DNA from: Bacteroidota bacterium
GTDB lineage: Bacteria > Bacteroidota > Bacteroidia > Chitinophagales > UBA8649
DNA length: 7,761 nucleotides
Reading direction: 5' to 3'
Assembly: GCA_003447535.1 (NCBI GenBank)
Contig: DLYY01000141.1
Location: forward strand, 1,016-8,776
The translations under genes and the position numbers were made by a program. This document shows, piece by piece, positions 1-7,339 of this stretch. The notes beneath the pieces were generated by a model. It worked only from the letters and a program-made list of their open reading frames with translations, did no database searches and was not told where the DNA came from. Numbering within the stretch: position 1 is the stretch's first letter; every line of letters starts with the position of its first letter.

Positions 1-1091
1 GCAATGTCTTTTAATATCATTGGCTTTAGCTTCGCCTCATCGCCTGTTAAAAAGAAATCCTCTTGATAGGACATTATGGCTTCCATTGTGGTAATCAGGG
101 TGATTTGTCGTTGTCGTATCGCATCGATAAACCACTTGGCCGAATCGATTTTTCGTTTAACAAATACCAAGGCGTCTTGGGCTGACTTTGATTCCGGTTT
201 TGCCCGTTTCTCCGCCTCTATCATTTCTTTAAAGCTTTGGCTCAGCCGAAGCGCTGGAGCGTTGCGGGCGTGTAGGGTTAGGCCCAATACACCTTCGTTG
301 TTAGTAATCTTAAAATCTGGTGTGATCACCTGGTGCGTCATTAGTCCAACATGCTGGGCAAAGCCGCTTGAAGGCCGAGGGTTAAGCTTCAGAATTTCGG
401 CTTGAATTAATTTTAACTCCTCATCGTCAATGCCCAGGGCATTAATTAGCTTATCATAGTGCTTTTTAGAAAATGCATCAAAGTATTCCTCCAAAATCTC
501 AATAGCCTCCTCTATGCTTTGCGTGCTTTCTTTTCGGCGTAATTGAAGCAAAAGGCACTCTCTCAAGTCCCTTGCTGCTACTCCTACTGGGTCAAAGGAC
601 TGAACTAATTCTACAGCCTTTTCAATCTCATCTTCCGTTGTTGTTAGGTTTTGACTAAAGGCCAGATCATTGACTATCGAAAGATTATCCCTTCGTAAGT
701 ATCCATCAGAATCCAGGCTTCCAATGACTTGAAAGGCCAGCATTTGAAGGTGATCATCCACGTCCCGTACACCTAGCTGGGCGTTTAGATGTTCTGAAAA
801 GGTGGTTGATGCAGCCACAGGAATCGTTTTATCTTCCTCTGTGCGCTGTTTAGCCTTAGATGGTTTTCGTTGGAGGTAGCTGTCTTCATCAATATAATCC
901 GCCAACTCCTGGTCAATAGCCTCCGAGCTTTCTTGCTCATCCTTTCCTTCTTCTAGGGCAGGATTTGCTTCTATTTCATCACGCACCCTTTCCTCTAGGC
1001 TACCTGCCGGTATCTGTAGAAGTTTCATCAACTGGATTTGCTGAGGGGATAACCGTTGAAGAAGTTTTTGCGATAACTGCTGTCGAATCAT
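1..1091 (-). CDS. rpoN: RNA polymerase sigma-54 factor RpoN (partial, C-terminus beyond left edge)
   Basis: Sigma-54 directs core RNA polymerase to -24/-12 promoters and needs ATP-driven enhancer-binding proteins to open them. I read 363 codons without interruption from the ATG at 1091-1089 to the window edge; typical members have about 480-500 residues, so roughly the last quarter, with the DNA-binding HTH and RpoN box, is missing. Visible in order: activator-interacting region I (residues 1-48, LSPQQIQLMKLLQIP then EANPALEEG), an acidic linker (about 49-92), and the core-binding domain with the hallmark SFDPVGVAARDLRECLLLQL (165-184), LNPRPSSGF (236-244) and AKWFIDAIRQRQITL (318-332). The ATG start is chosen because the protein begins MIRQQLSQKL, as in Bacteroidota homologues; the frame stays open upstream to about 1149 but without a family match. 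It is transcribed divergently from asnS. Seen: motifs; known: role; identity is very secure. Confidence 0.96.
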   Translation of the reverse strand, partial: MIRQQLSQKLLQRLSPQQIQLMKLLQIPAGSLEERVRDEIEANPALEEGKDEQESSEAIDQELADYIDEDSYLQRKPSKAKQRTEEDKTIPVAASTTFSEHLNAQLGVRDVDDHLQMLAFQVIGSLDSDGYLRRDNLSIVNDLAFSQNLTTTEDEIEKAVELVQSFDPVGVAARDLRECLLLQLRRKESTQSIEEAIEILEEYFDAFSKKHYDKLINALGIDDEELKLIQAEILKLNPRPSSGFAQHVGLMTHQVITPDFKITNNEGVLGLTLHARNAPALRLSQSFKEMIEAEKRAKPESKSAQDALVFVKRKIDSAKWFIDAIRQRQITLITTMEAIMSYQEDFFLTGDEAKLKPMILKDI

Positions 1092-1105
1092 ATAATAATC
1101 ATAAG

Positions 1106-1113
1106 CAAAGTTA
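1106..1113 (-). promoter_or_regulatory. Putative rpoN promoter, Bacteroidota -7 element TAACTTTG
   Basis: On the minus strand the octamer at 1113-1106 reads TAACTTTG, a perfect match to the Bacteroidota -7 consensus TAnnTTTG. A TTT at 1135-1133, 19 nt upstream, is a plausible but imperfect -33 element (consensus TTG). Transcription would begin near 1100, leaving a leader of only about 10 nt before the rpoN ATG at 1091. The match is by eye; no start site is known. Confidence 0.45.
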
Positions 1114-1121
1114 TACCTTTC
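1114..1121 (+). promoter_or_regulatory. Possible asnS promoter core TACCTTTC, abutting the rpoN -7 box
   Basis: TACCTTTC at 1114-1121 matches five of the six defined positions of TAnnTTTG on the plus strand and sits 31 nt before the asnS ATG. No TTG is found at the expected -33 distance, so this is weaker than the minus-strand box. It directly abuts that box, and together they form an imperfect palindrome (AAAG TTATAC CTTT). Confidence 0.25.
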
Positions 1122-1152
1122 TATCAGTCTAGAAATTGATAGCACAGATTAA

Positions 1153-2685
1153 ATGAAAAATACATTTCAAACCATCCAATCTTTACATCAATCAGCTGAA
1201 GGAGACATCGTTGAGCTTCGCGGCTGGGTAGCCGGTCGACGCGACAGCAAAGGAATCTGTTTTGTTGTGTTCCGAGATGGCAGCGGATACTGCCAGTGTG
1301 TGTTCAGCCAAGAAGACTTGGGAGACGAAACCTTTGAACTAACCAAGTCATTTAGCCTAGAATCCTCGCTGATTATCAGGGGAAGCCTACATTTTGACGA
1401 ACGACAAGATGGCGGGAAAGAAATTCAGGTCCAATCCTTTCAAATCATTGGCATTTCTGAAGAATATCCAATATCCAAAAAGGCCCATGGTACAGACTTT
1501 TTATTAAGCCAACGACATTTGTGGCTGCGCTCAAAGAGGCAATGGGCTATTATGCAAGTTAGAAATGCTACCATCTTCGCGATTCACAAGTTTTTTCAAG
1601 AACGGGAGTTTGTTCAGATGGATGCCCCTATTATATCGTCCAATGCAGCAGAAAACTCTACAGAACTTTTTGCAACTGAATATTTTGACCGCTCAGCCTT
1701 TCTTTCGCAGTCCGGTCAACTCTATGGAGAGGCGATGGCCATGGCCCAAGGCAAAATCTACACCTTTGGTCCAACCTTTCGAGCCGAAAAGTCGAAGACA
1801 CGACGCCACCTCACCGAGTTCTGGATGATGGAACCTGAGATGGCCTTCTATGATCTTGATATGAACATGGACTTGATCGAAGAGATGCTACGCTATGTAA
1901 TCAATGATGTCGTGGATCGGTGCCCTGAAGCTTTTCGAGCGCTCAAACGGAACATTGACGTTCTACAATCCGTCAACCAACCATTCCCTCGTATCCCATA
2001 TGATGTTGCTGTTCAGATTCTTCGTAGTGAAGTCGATGTTAATGGTATGACTACCAAAGCCTACTTAGAAGGCGAAATCAAAAAAGAGTTGGCACAACAA
2101 AAAGAAGTCATGCTCGAAATTGAAGAGCGTGAAGCGGCTGCAAATGATATGAATTCAAAAAAGGGCGTTAGAAACTTTAACAGAAATAAAGCCGATTCCC
2201 TTAAAGGTGATTTAAAACAGATCGAAGAGAACTTGCGGAATTACCCTAAATGGTTAGGTTCCGCATCTAACTTTACCCACGGGGAAGACTTTGGTGGCAG
2301 CGATGAGACCGTTCTGACTATGCTGTATGGGTGTCCCATTATGGTATACAGGTGGCCAAAAGCCATAAAAGCCTTTTACATGAAGGTAGATCCGGATTAT
2401 CCTGATTATGCCAAAGGGGTGGACCTGCTTGCCCCCGAAGGCTACGGAGAGATTGTAGGCGGTGGAGAGCGCGAAACCGATATCGACTATTTACTGGAAC
2501 AAATCGAAAGGCATGATTTGCCACAAAATGCTTACGAATGGTACCTTGATCTGCGCCGTTATGGCAACGTCCCTCACTCGGGCTTTGGTCTTGGGCTAGA
2601 GCGTTTACTTTGTTGGATTTGCAAACTAGACCATATTCGGGAAGCCATTCCATTCCCGAGAACTAGTCAACGTCTAGAACCCTAA
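1153..2685 (+). CDS. asnS: Asparaginyl-tRNA synthetase with a large charged insertion
   Basis: Class II synthetase that activates asparagine with ATP and charges tRNA-Asn in the cytoplasm. The N-terminal OB-fold anticodon domain is at about residues 17-105 (VELRGWVAGRRDSKG). The catalytic domain has motif 1 around 145-160 (ending MDAPII), the SQSGQLYGEA stretch (185-194), motif 2 at 209-228 (FRAEKSKTRRHLTEFWMMEP, the AsnRS rather than AspRS form) and motif 3 GFGLGLERLLCW (477-488). The end, EAIPFPRTSQRLEP, is the usual AsnRS C-terminus. The C-terminal half resembles the short Bacillus/Thermus form (about 430-440 residues, APEGYGEIVGGGERE) more than the E. coli form, yet this protein has 510 residues. 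The surplus is a lysine/glutamate-rich helical stretch at about 292-375, between motifs 2 and 3. The ATG is the only sensible start, 61 bp from rpoN, without a Shine-Dalgarno sequence. A membrane-protein gene follows after 2 bp. Confidence 0.96.
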   Translation: MKNTFQTIQSLHQSAEGDIVELRGWVAGRRDSKGICFVVFRDGSGYCQCVFSQEDLGDETFELTKSFSLESSLIIRGSLHFDERQDGGKEIQVQSFQIIGISEEYPISKKAHGTDFLLSQRHLWLRSKRQWAIMQVRNATIFAIHKFFQEREFVQMDAPIISSNAAENSTELFATEYFDRSAFLSQSGQLYGEAMAMAQGKIYTFGPTFRAEKSKTRRHLTEFWMMEPEMAFYDLDMNMDLIEEMLRYVINDVVDRCPEAFRALKRNIDVLQSVNQPFPRIPYDVAVQILRSEVDVNGMTTKAYLEGEIKKELAQQKEVMLEIEEREAAANDMNSKKGVRNFNRNKADSLKGDLKQIEENLRNYPKWLGSASNFTHGEDFGGSDETVLTMLYGCPIMVYRWPKAIKAFYMKVDPDYPDYAKGVDLLAPEGYGEIVGGGERETDIDYLLEQIERHDLPQNAYEWYLDLRRYGNVPHSGFGLGLERLLCWICKLDHIREAIPFPRTSQRLEP

Positions 2686-2687
2686 AG

Positions 2688-3863
2688 TTGAACATCAAAA
2701 AACAAGCTATAGACCTACTTAAGCGCAAGCCATTGCTTAGTATTTTGCTGCTGTTTTTCTTGTCACTAGGCTTTCGGTTACCTTTCGTTTTATGGGAACC
2801 CGGCGCAAACCTATGGACCCACACTATAGAATTAATAGACCACAGTAATGCGTCCTATCTTGAACGTTCTACCAGTCGATTAGGCCAACCCCCCATGGCC
2901 TTTTGGTTATATGATTTACTTGCTAAAGATGGCGAAGGAGGGCTACAGGCCAAAGCACTCTTGAGCCTTAACTTATTTCTGCATGCCCTATGTGCCTTTC
3001 TTGTATACCTCACAACCACATTGCTTTGTTTGCGAAAGGGTCTAGGCCCCACATATGTTCCAGCCATAGTGGCTACCTGTGTTTATCTGTTTCTTCCTTC
3101 TACATTATGGTTTCAGGGAATTGTTTATGGCCCTGAGACGTTAGCCCAGGTGTTTTTTATTGGTTCGGTCTATGCAAGCCTTAAGCTGTGGATGCGAAGA
3201 AAGTTTGTAAGCCTCAAATATCTCTTTTGGTACAGCATTCTATTGCTGTGTTTTGCCTTAACCTCTTGGTTTGGTTTTGTCTTTGGACTTGTCGTGGCCA
3301 TCTACAGTATATACCGTTGGAGACGGGACCAACATTACACGCACTTTGTTGGAGTAACCATGCTGACCCTGCTTTTGAGCATCGCATTACTTGTACAAGG
3401 AAAATATTACCAGCACGGAGGATTAAGCTTTATTGATTATATGATTCAAAAGTTAAGCCAGCAAAACTCCCTCAATCGACAAGCCTATCTTTTAGGCATA
3501 CCCAATAATGTAGGTACAAGCCTTATCCACTACATCATGCTTCTCGCACCAATAATTCCATTAGCTTGTACCCTAGCCTATTTTGTAGTTCGAAACCGGG
3601 GAATGAAATTTGTCTTTACCCGAAACGGGCTTCGTTTCTTTGGTCTTGCAGCGTGGCCAATAATAACACTTCATTGTCTTCTGTTGTCGTACTCCTCACA
3701 AGGGTTTACCTCCCTATATATGGCGTATTTCCTATCTGTTTTGGCTGGTATTTTTTACCACAAACTTCATAATGTTAAGCTACTACCCCTAAAGACTAGC
3801 CTTACACTGCTTTTGGTTTGCCTGAGCATTAGTTTGGTAATCCTTCAAACACTTTATATATAG
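2688..3863 (+). CDS. Polytopic inner-membrane protein, possible GT-C/PMT-type (family 39-like) glycosyltransferase
   Basis: A 391-residue, very hydrophobic protein with about ten predicted membrane segments (roughly residues 15-36, 91-115, 121-145, 150-168, two in 177-209, 219-238, 277-301, 314-335, 341-357, 367-389). The first extracytoplasmic loop (37-88) contains RLGQPPMAFWLYDLL, resembling the PP-x-x-x-W part of PMT/ArnT-like GT-C enzymes. Such enzymes use polyprenyl-phosphate sugars at the outer face of the inner membrane. The acidic pair (DE) usual early in that loop is not evident, so activity and substrate are uncertain. The start is TTG at 2688, 2 bp after the asnS stop; the first in-frame ATG lies at residue 70, after the first membrane helix, so TTG is preferred. 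The tight spacing suggests cotranscription and translational coupling with asnS. The gene ends 4 bp from the convergent gldB-like gene. Membrane location is secure; glycosyltransferase role is inferred. Confidence 0.85.
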   Translation: MNIKKQAIDLLKRKPLLSILLLFFLSLGFRLPFVLWEPGANLWTHTIELIDHSNASYLERSTSRLGQPPMAFWLYDLLAKDGEGGLQAKALLSLNLFLHALCAFLVYLTTTLLCLRKGLGPTYVPAIVATCVYLFLPSTLWFQGIVYGPETLAQVFFIGSVYASLKLWMRRKFVSLKYLFWYSILLLCFALTSWFGFVFGLVVAIYSIYRWRRDQHYTHFVGVTMLTLLLSIALLVQGKYYQHGGLSFIDYMIQKLSQQNSLNRQAYLLGIPNNVGTSLIHYIMLLAPIIPLACTLAYFVVRNRGMKFVFTRNGLRFFGLAAWPIITLHCLLLSYSSQGFTSLYMAYFLSVLAGIFYHKLHNVKLLPLKTSLTLLLVCLSISLVILQTLYI

Positions 3864-3867
3864 TGCG

Positions 3868-5043
3868 TTATTGGGGATTATAAGGACTTTGTTGAAGAAT
3901 TAACGAAGAGGGGGTTTCTATTATGCTCTTAAGTGCAGCATATCCACCATTTTCCTCCGCGTATGCCCGAACCATTTGCCAGCCGATCCACTCTCCGATG
4001 CGATCAGGAGCATTGGGTGCACTTTGTAGGTTTACCCATCCAAGCGATTGGGTTCCGGAAGAAATAGATAGTGCTTTTTGGTGAATAAAACGAGAGGTTG
4101 AGGTTATATCACATTCAAAGTGGGAATCATTAAACATAAGCCATAATTTATATTCATACTCCTTACACCAATCCATTGAGCGCTTTGAATATTCTATCAA
4201 CTTATGATCTGCCCAATCTGGTAAGAGACATTCAAGGTAAAAAAGTCGCTTGCCCGCATCTACCATGGCTTCTCCCAGCGTTATTCGCATTATGCTATCC
4301 TGCGCGTAGTTTGCCATGTACAGAGCATTCGCAATATCCAATGGAAGGTGGTTCCCAGGATTAAATCCATAGTCTAACACGTAAGGATTGGAGTAAATGT
4401 TTTGTTTAAGAGCCTCTAACCAATATACATCTTCTGGAGCACCGCTTCGCATTGTTTGAGCTATGGCAGAATCCAAATTTAACCACAATGGATACTCCGG
4501 CAGGTAGTACTCCGTATTGACGAGGAAGATGGCTGTATCGCGATTACTGTTATCAAGACAAATTACTCTAGAAAATCTAGGCGATGGTGGGGCTTTCAAC
4601 GCTACCCAATCGGCGTAACAACTTGTTCTATAAGCAATTTGATACAATTCCCTGGCTTGTTCTGAAAAATAATAGTTGTAGTGGGACAAGACCCGCTGTA
4701 TACTATCTCCCACTTGATTGCTTATCTGTTCGATTTGTTTATTCAATACATCATAAAATATCGTATCCTTTCCTACCTCTACAAAAAGATTGCTTGGTAT
4801 TCGATAGTTTATAAGTGGGTCATAAAAAGAAAATCGTCGGCTTGTTGTGGTTGGATTTAAAAATAAAGAAGCATAAAGCTTTTTGTCAAGACGAAGACTA
4901 TCCACATTAGCTTGGTTTAAATCAAGCGTATTCTCGTCAAGGTATTTGGTATTTTCATTGTTAGTTTGGCAGGAGCTTAACACCAACAATCCTCCCAAGC
5001 CAAACGAAACAATAAGTTGAAAAGAGCAAAGTTTATGCAGCAT
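3868..5043 (-). CDS. gldB: GldB-like gliding-motility lipoprotein
   Basis: GldB is a cell-envelope lipoprotein required for gliding in Flavobacterium johnsoniae, where loss also affects type IX secretion; its biochemical role is unknown. This 391-residue protein starts with a lipoprotein signal peptide, positive HK then a hydrophobic core and lipobox LSSC with the lipidated Cys at residue 25. The C-terminal third carries the family pattern: an AGKRLFYLECLLPDWAD block (263-279), EYSKRSMDWCKEYEYKLW (284-301), then PDRIGEWIGWQMVRAY (346-361) and a final SPYNP (386-390), the place where GldB proteins end in S-x-Y-x-P. No HExxH zinc-protease motif is present. It appears longer than the roughly 320 residues I recall for GldB, the excess being in the N-terminal half. 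The gldC gene that commonly follows gldB is absent: downstream is a convergent membrane-protein gene 4 bp away. The start lies 6 bp from the divergent beta-barrel gene. Family assignment is from remembered motifs. Confidence 0.85.
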   Translation of the reverse strand: MLHKLCSFQLIVSFGLGGLLVLSSCQTNNENTKYLDENTLDLNQANVDSLRLDKKLYASLFLNPTTTSRRFSFYDPLINYRIPSNLFVEVGKDTIFYDVLNKQIEQISNQVGDSIQRVLSHYNYYFSEQARELYQIAYRTSCYADWVALKAPPSPRFSRVICLDNSNRDTAIFLVNTEYYLPEYPLWLNLDSAIAQTMRSGAPEDVYWLEALKQNIYSNPYVLDYGFNPGNHLPLDIANALYMANYAQDSIMRITLGEAMVDAGKRLFYLECLLPDWADHKLIEYSKRSMDWCKEYEYKLWLMFNDSHFECDITSTSRFIHQKALSISSGTQSLGWVNLQSAPNAPDRIGEWIGWQMVRAYAEENGGYAALKSIIETPSSLILQQSPYNPQ

Positions 5044-5049
5044 AGAATA

Positions 5050-5736
5050 ATGAAGTTAGTATGTAGTATTCGAAGTTTAGTCCTTCTTCTCGGGTTTCTT
5101 TTGGTAGTGCAAAGTACAAACGCTCAAGATCGCATTCCTATTACTTTTGGTATACACCTCAACCCAACCCTGCAAATACCTGGGAAAAATGGGGCGCTCA
5201 CCGAAACAAATGGAAACAAAGCGGGCTTTAACTATGGTTTTGACATACACTACCAATGGAAGGCACAAATGGCCATTACTGCAGGAATACATCACGCCCT
5301 CAACCGTGTTGATGTCGATTTTAATATAAACCAAGGGCCTTACGCAGAACTAGACTACGATGTGCGCTTCCAGCAGGTGCGAATTCCGCTTGGGTTTAAA
5401 CTACAAACCAAGCAATTTGGCTATATGCAATACTATGTCCATGGGTTTTTAAATCCAAGTTTCACCGTACAGGAGCGCATTGCAGATTCGACCAATATTT
5501 TAAGCGACCATAGACCAAAGGGAGACTCTAAAATCATTCGGCCCGCCAATATGGGATTTGGCTTTGGAGTTGGTTGTGATTACGAAATACTTCCGCGACG
5601 ATTTATAAATACCGGTATACGATATGAGAATAGCCTTGTCAATCATTTTAGAAGAACGGGGCAATTTCAAGAATACTTAAGCGGAAACCGAGTCTCTATG
5701 CACTATTTAAGCCTTTTTCTAGGGTTTCGATTCTAG
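5050..5736 (+). CDS. Outer-membrane beta-barrel protein (OMP_b-brl/PorT-like family)
   Basis: A 228-residue protein when started at ATG 5050. That start gives a clean Sec signal peptide: MK, a hydrophobic stretch at residues 9-20, and a likely signal peptidase I site at TNA|QD after residue 25. In-frame TTG at 5017 and ATG at 5035 also exist, but they would add a charged leader and overlap the divergent gldB start. The mature part alternates polar and hydrophobic residues in short strands split by turns, and ends YLSLFLGFRF with a C-terminal Phe, as in small outer-membrane barrels of about eight strands. PorT (SprT) of the type IX secretion system belongs to this broad class and has similar length, but I see no motif that proves orthology. 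It is followed after 7 bp by nadE on the same strand, probably as an operon, and is divergent from gldB, suggesting an envelope role tied to gliding or secretion. Function otherwise unknown. Confidence 0.85.
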   Translation: MKLVCSIRSLVLLLGFLLVVQSTNAQDRIPITFGIHLNPTLQIPGKNGALTETNGNKAGFNYGFDIHYQWKAQMAITAGIHHALNRVDVDFNINQGPYAELDYDVRFQQVRIPLGFKLQTKQFGYMQYYVHGFLNPSFTVQERIADSTNILSDHRPKGDSKIIRPANMGFGFGVGCDYEILPRRFINTGIRYENSLVNHFRRTGQFQEYLSGNRVSMHYLSLFLGFRF

Positions 5737-5743
5737 CCTATCT

Positions 5744-7339
5744 ATGAACCTAAGGCTCTTACAAATAAACCCCATTGTAGGGGATGTCGTTGGCAACCTT
5801 GCTTTGATTAAGAAAGGGTGGACCGAGGCACCTTTCGACACGGATTTGGTCATAAGTCCTGAGCTGGCCGTTTGTGGATACCCCCCCCTTGATCTTCTCA
5901 AAGAAGATTCCTTTGTTTACTCTTGCATGAAAGCCGTAGAGCTTTTTGCTAAAGAAAACCGCCACGCCCCTCCGCTAATCCTTGGTTGCCCTTGGATATT
6001 GAATAATGCTTGCTATAACGCCGCCATTCTTATCGAAAAAGGGGTTGTTACCGATATCTTTACCAAAAGAGCCCTACCCAACTATGACGTTTTTGATGAA
6101 AAACGCTACTTCGTGGAGGGACATCACAATAATGTGTTGACCCTTGGTGGTCGCCACCTTTTGATTACCATTTGTGAAGATATTTGGGTCTGCAGCCCAA
6201 AACAACTAATTAGTAAGTCCTTGGATAATGCGACTTCGTTATCCGCCGTGATCAATCTATCTGCATCACCCTATGCCAAGAACCAACAGGCCGAAAGGGA
6301 AAAGGCCATTACAAACTTTGCGAAAGAGGCGAAGTCCCTCATTGTCTATTGCAATCAAACCGGCGCTAATACAGAACTCATATTCGATGGTAAAAGTGGG
6401 TTATACGGGGAAAGCGGCCCGCTAAGTCTTACTCCAGCTTTTACATCCTGCTCGCTTGATGTCAACACATCTACCTTAGAATATAATGAGCAAGAAAAAG
6501 ATCCATGGGAAGAAGAAGTGCTCCAAGCGCTCACCTTAGGAATGCGCGATTATTTTCACAAAATCAATCTCTCTCGGGCCATCTTGGGCCTCTCGGGCGG
6601 GATAGACTCCGCCCTTGTCGCATATATTGCATGTCGCGCTATCGGGGCAGAAAATGTTCTCGGCGTCCTTATGCCGTCTGAATTCTCATCCGATCATTCC
6701 GTTAACGACGCACTTGCCCTTGCACAACAGCTGGAGATGCCTACAAAAACACTCTCCATTCAAGACTGCTTTACACAAACCAAAGAATCCCTAAAAGAAA
6801 GCCAAGGCGTCATTCAACCCATAACAGAAGAAAACCTTCAAGCAAGGTTACGCGGACTATTGCTCATGGCTTTAGCTAATGACGAACAACGAGTGCTTCT
6901 CAATACAAGCAACAAAAGTGAAACTGCTGTAGGCTACACGACAATCTATGGTGATATGTGCGGCGGACTAAGTATCCTCGGTGATGTTTGGAAATCCGAA
7001 GCCTATAAACTTGCCCAACACATCAATAGAGAAAAGGCGGTTATTCCCGATAACATTCTTTCCAAGCCGCCTTCCGCTGAGCTTCGACCCAATCAATCAG
7101 ACGCTGACGAATTGCCAGATTATTCCTTACTTGATCCGTTTTTAGAAGAAATTATTGAGGGGCGAAAGACCCTGCAATCAAGCACATCTACAACGCTATC
7201 AAAGGAAGAAAAAGAAAAGGTTTATGGACTTATAGAGCGCGCTGAATGGAAGCGATTTCAAACCCCTCCCATCTTGCGCATAAGCCAAAAGGCCTTTGGG
7301 GGCGGGCGGAGAATTCCTATTGTAAAGCGACGTTCTTAG
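5744..7339 (+). CDS. nadE: Glutamine-dependent NAD+ synthetase
   Basis: This cytoplasmic enzyme makes NAD+ from nicotinic acid adenine dinucleotide, ATP and ammonia taken from glutamine, the last step of NAD synthesis. The 531 residues fit the two-domain form. The N-terminal nitrilase-type glutaminase (about 1-250) has the full triad: E40 in SPELAVCGYPP, K108 in FTKRALPNYDVFDEKRYF, and C144 in ITICEDIW. The synthetase domain (about 262-531) has the PP-loop SGGIDS (284-289), LLNTSNKSE (385-393), YTTIYGDMCGG (398-408) and KPPSAELRPNQSDADELP (441-458). It ends RRIPIVKRRS, the usual form. ATG 5744 is right at the conserved beginning (LRLLQINPIVGD) and 7 bp after the beta-barrel gene, so both are likely cotranscribed. 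A run of eight C at 5881-5888 encodes the conserved PP of GYPP. Its stop overlaps the end of the convergent ribonuclease gene. Every catalytic residue expected is present. Confidence 0.97.
   Translation: MNLRLLQINPIVGDVVGNLALIKKGWTEAPFDTDLVISPELAVCGYPPLDLLKEDSFVYSCMKAVELFAKENRHAPPLILGCPWILNNACYNAAILIEKGVVTDIFTKRALPNYDVFDEKRYFVEGHHNNVLTLGGRHLLITICEDIWVCSPKQLISKSLDNATSLSAVINLSASPYAKNQQAEREKAITNFAKEAKSLIVYCNQTGANTELIFDGKSGLYGESGPLSLTPAFTSCSLDVNTSTLEYNEQEKDPWEEEVLQALTLGMRDYFHKINLSRAILGLSGGIDSALVAYIACRAIGAENVLGVLMPSEFSSDHSVNDALALAQQLEMPTKTLSIQDCFTQTKESLKESQGVIQPITEENLQARLRGLLLMALANDEQRVLLNTSNKSETAVGYTTIYGDMCGGLSILGDVWKSEAYKLAQHINREKAVIPDNILSKPPSAELRPNQSDADELPDYSLLDPFLEEIIEGRKTLQSSTSTTLSKEEKEKVYGLIERAEWKRFQTPPILRISQKAFGGGRRIPIVKRRS

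Noticed and set aside
76..405. Open frame of 109 residues on the plus strand
   Set aside because: It lies wholly antisense to the uninterrupted rpoN reading frame and shows no recognisable domain.
2339..2653. Open frame of 104 residues on the minus strand
   Set aside because: Antisense to the conserved catalytic part of asnS, including motif 3; composition is that of a shadow frame.
3864..3900. Possible terminator between the convergent membrane-protein and gldB genes
   Set aside because: No stem of useful length followed by a T-run could be found on either strand.
5017..5049. Extended N-terminus of the barrel protein from TTG 5017 or ATG 5035
   Set aside because: The signal peptide is normal only from ATG 5050; longer forms add a charged leader and overlap gldB.
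6568..6599. Direct repeat of CTCTCGGGC in nadE
   Set aside because: It encodes conserved LSRAILGLSGG residues of the PP-loop region; the repetition follows from Leu-Ser codon use.
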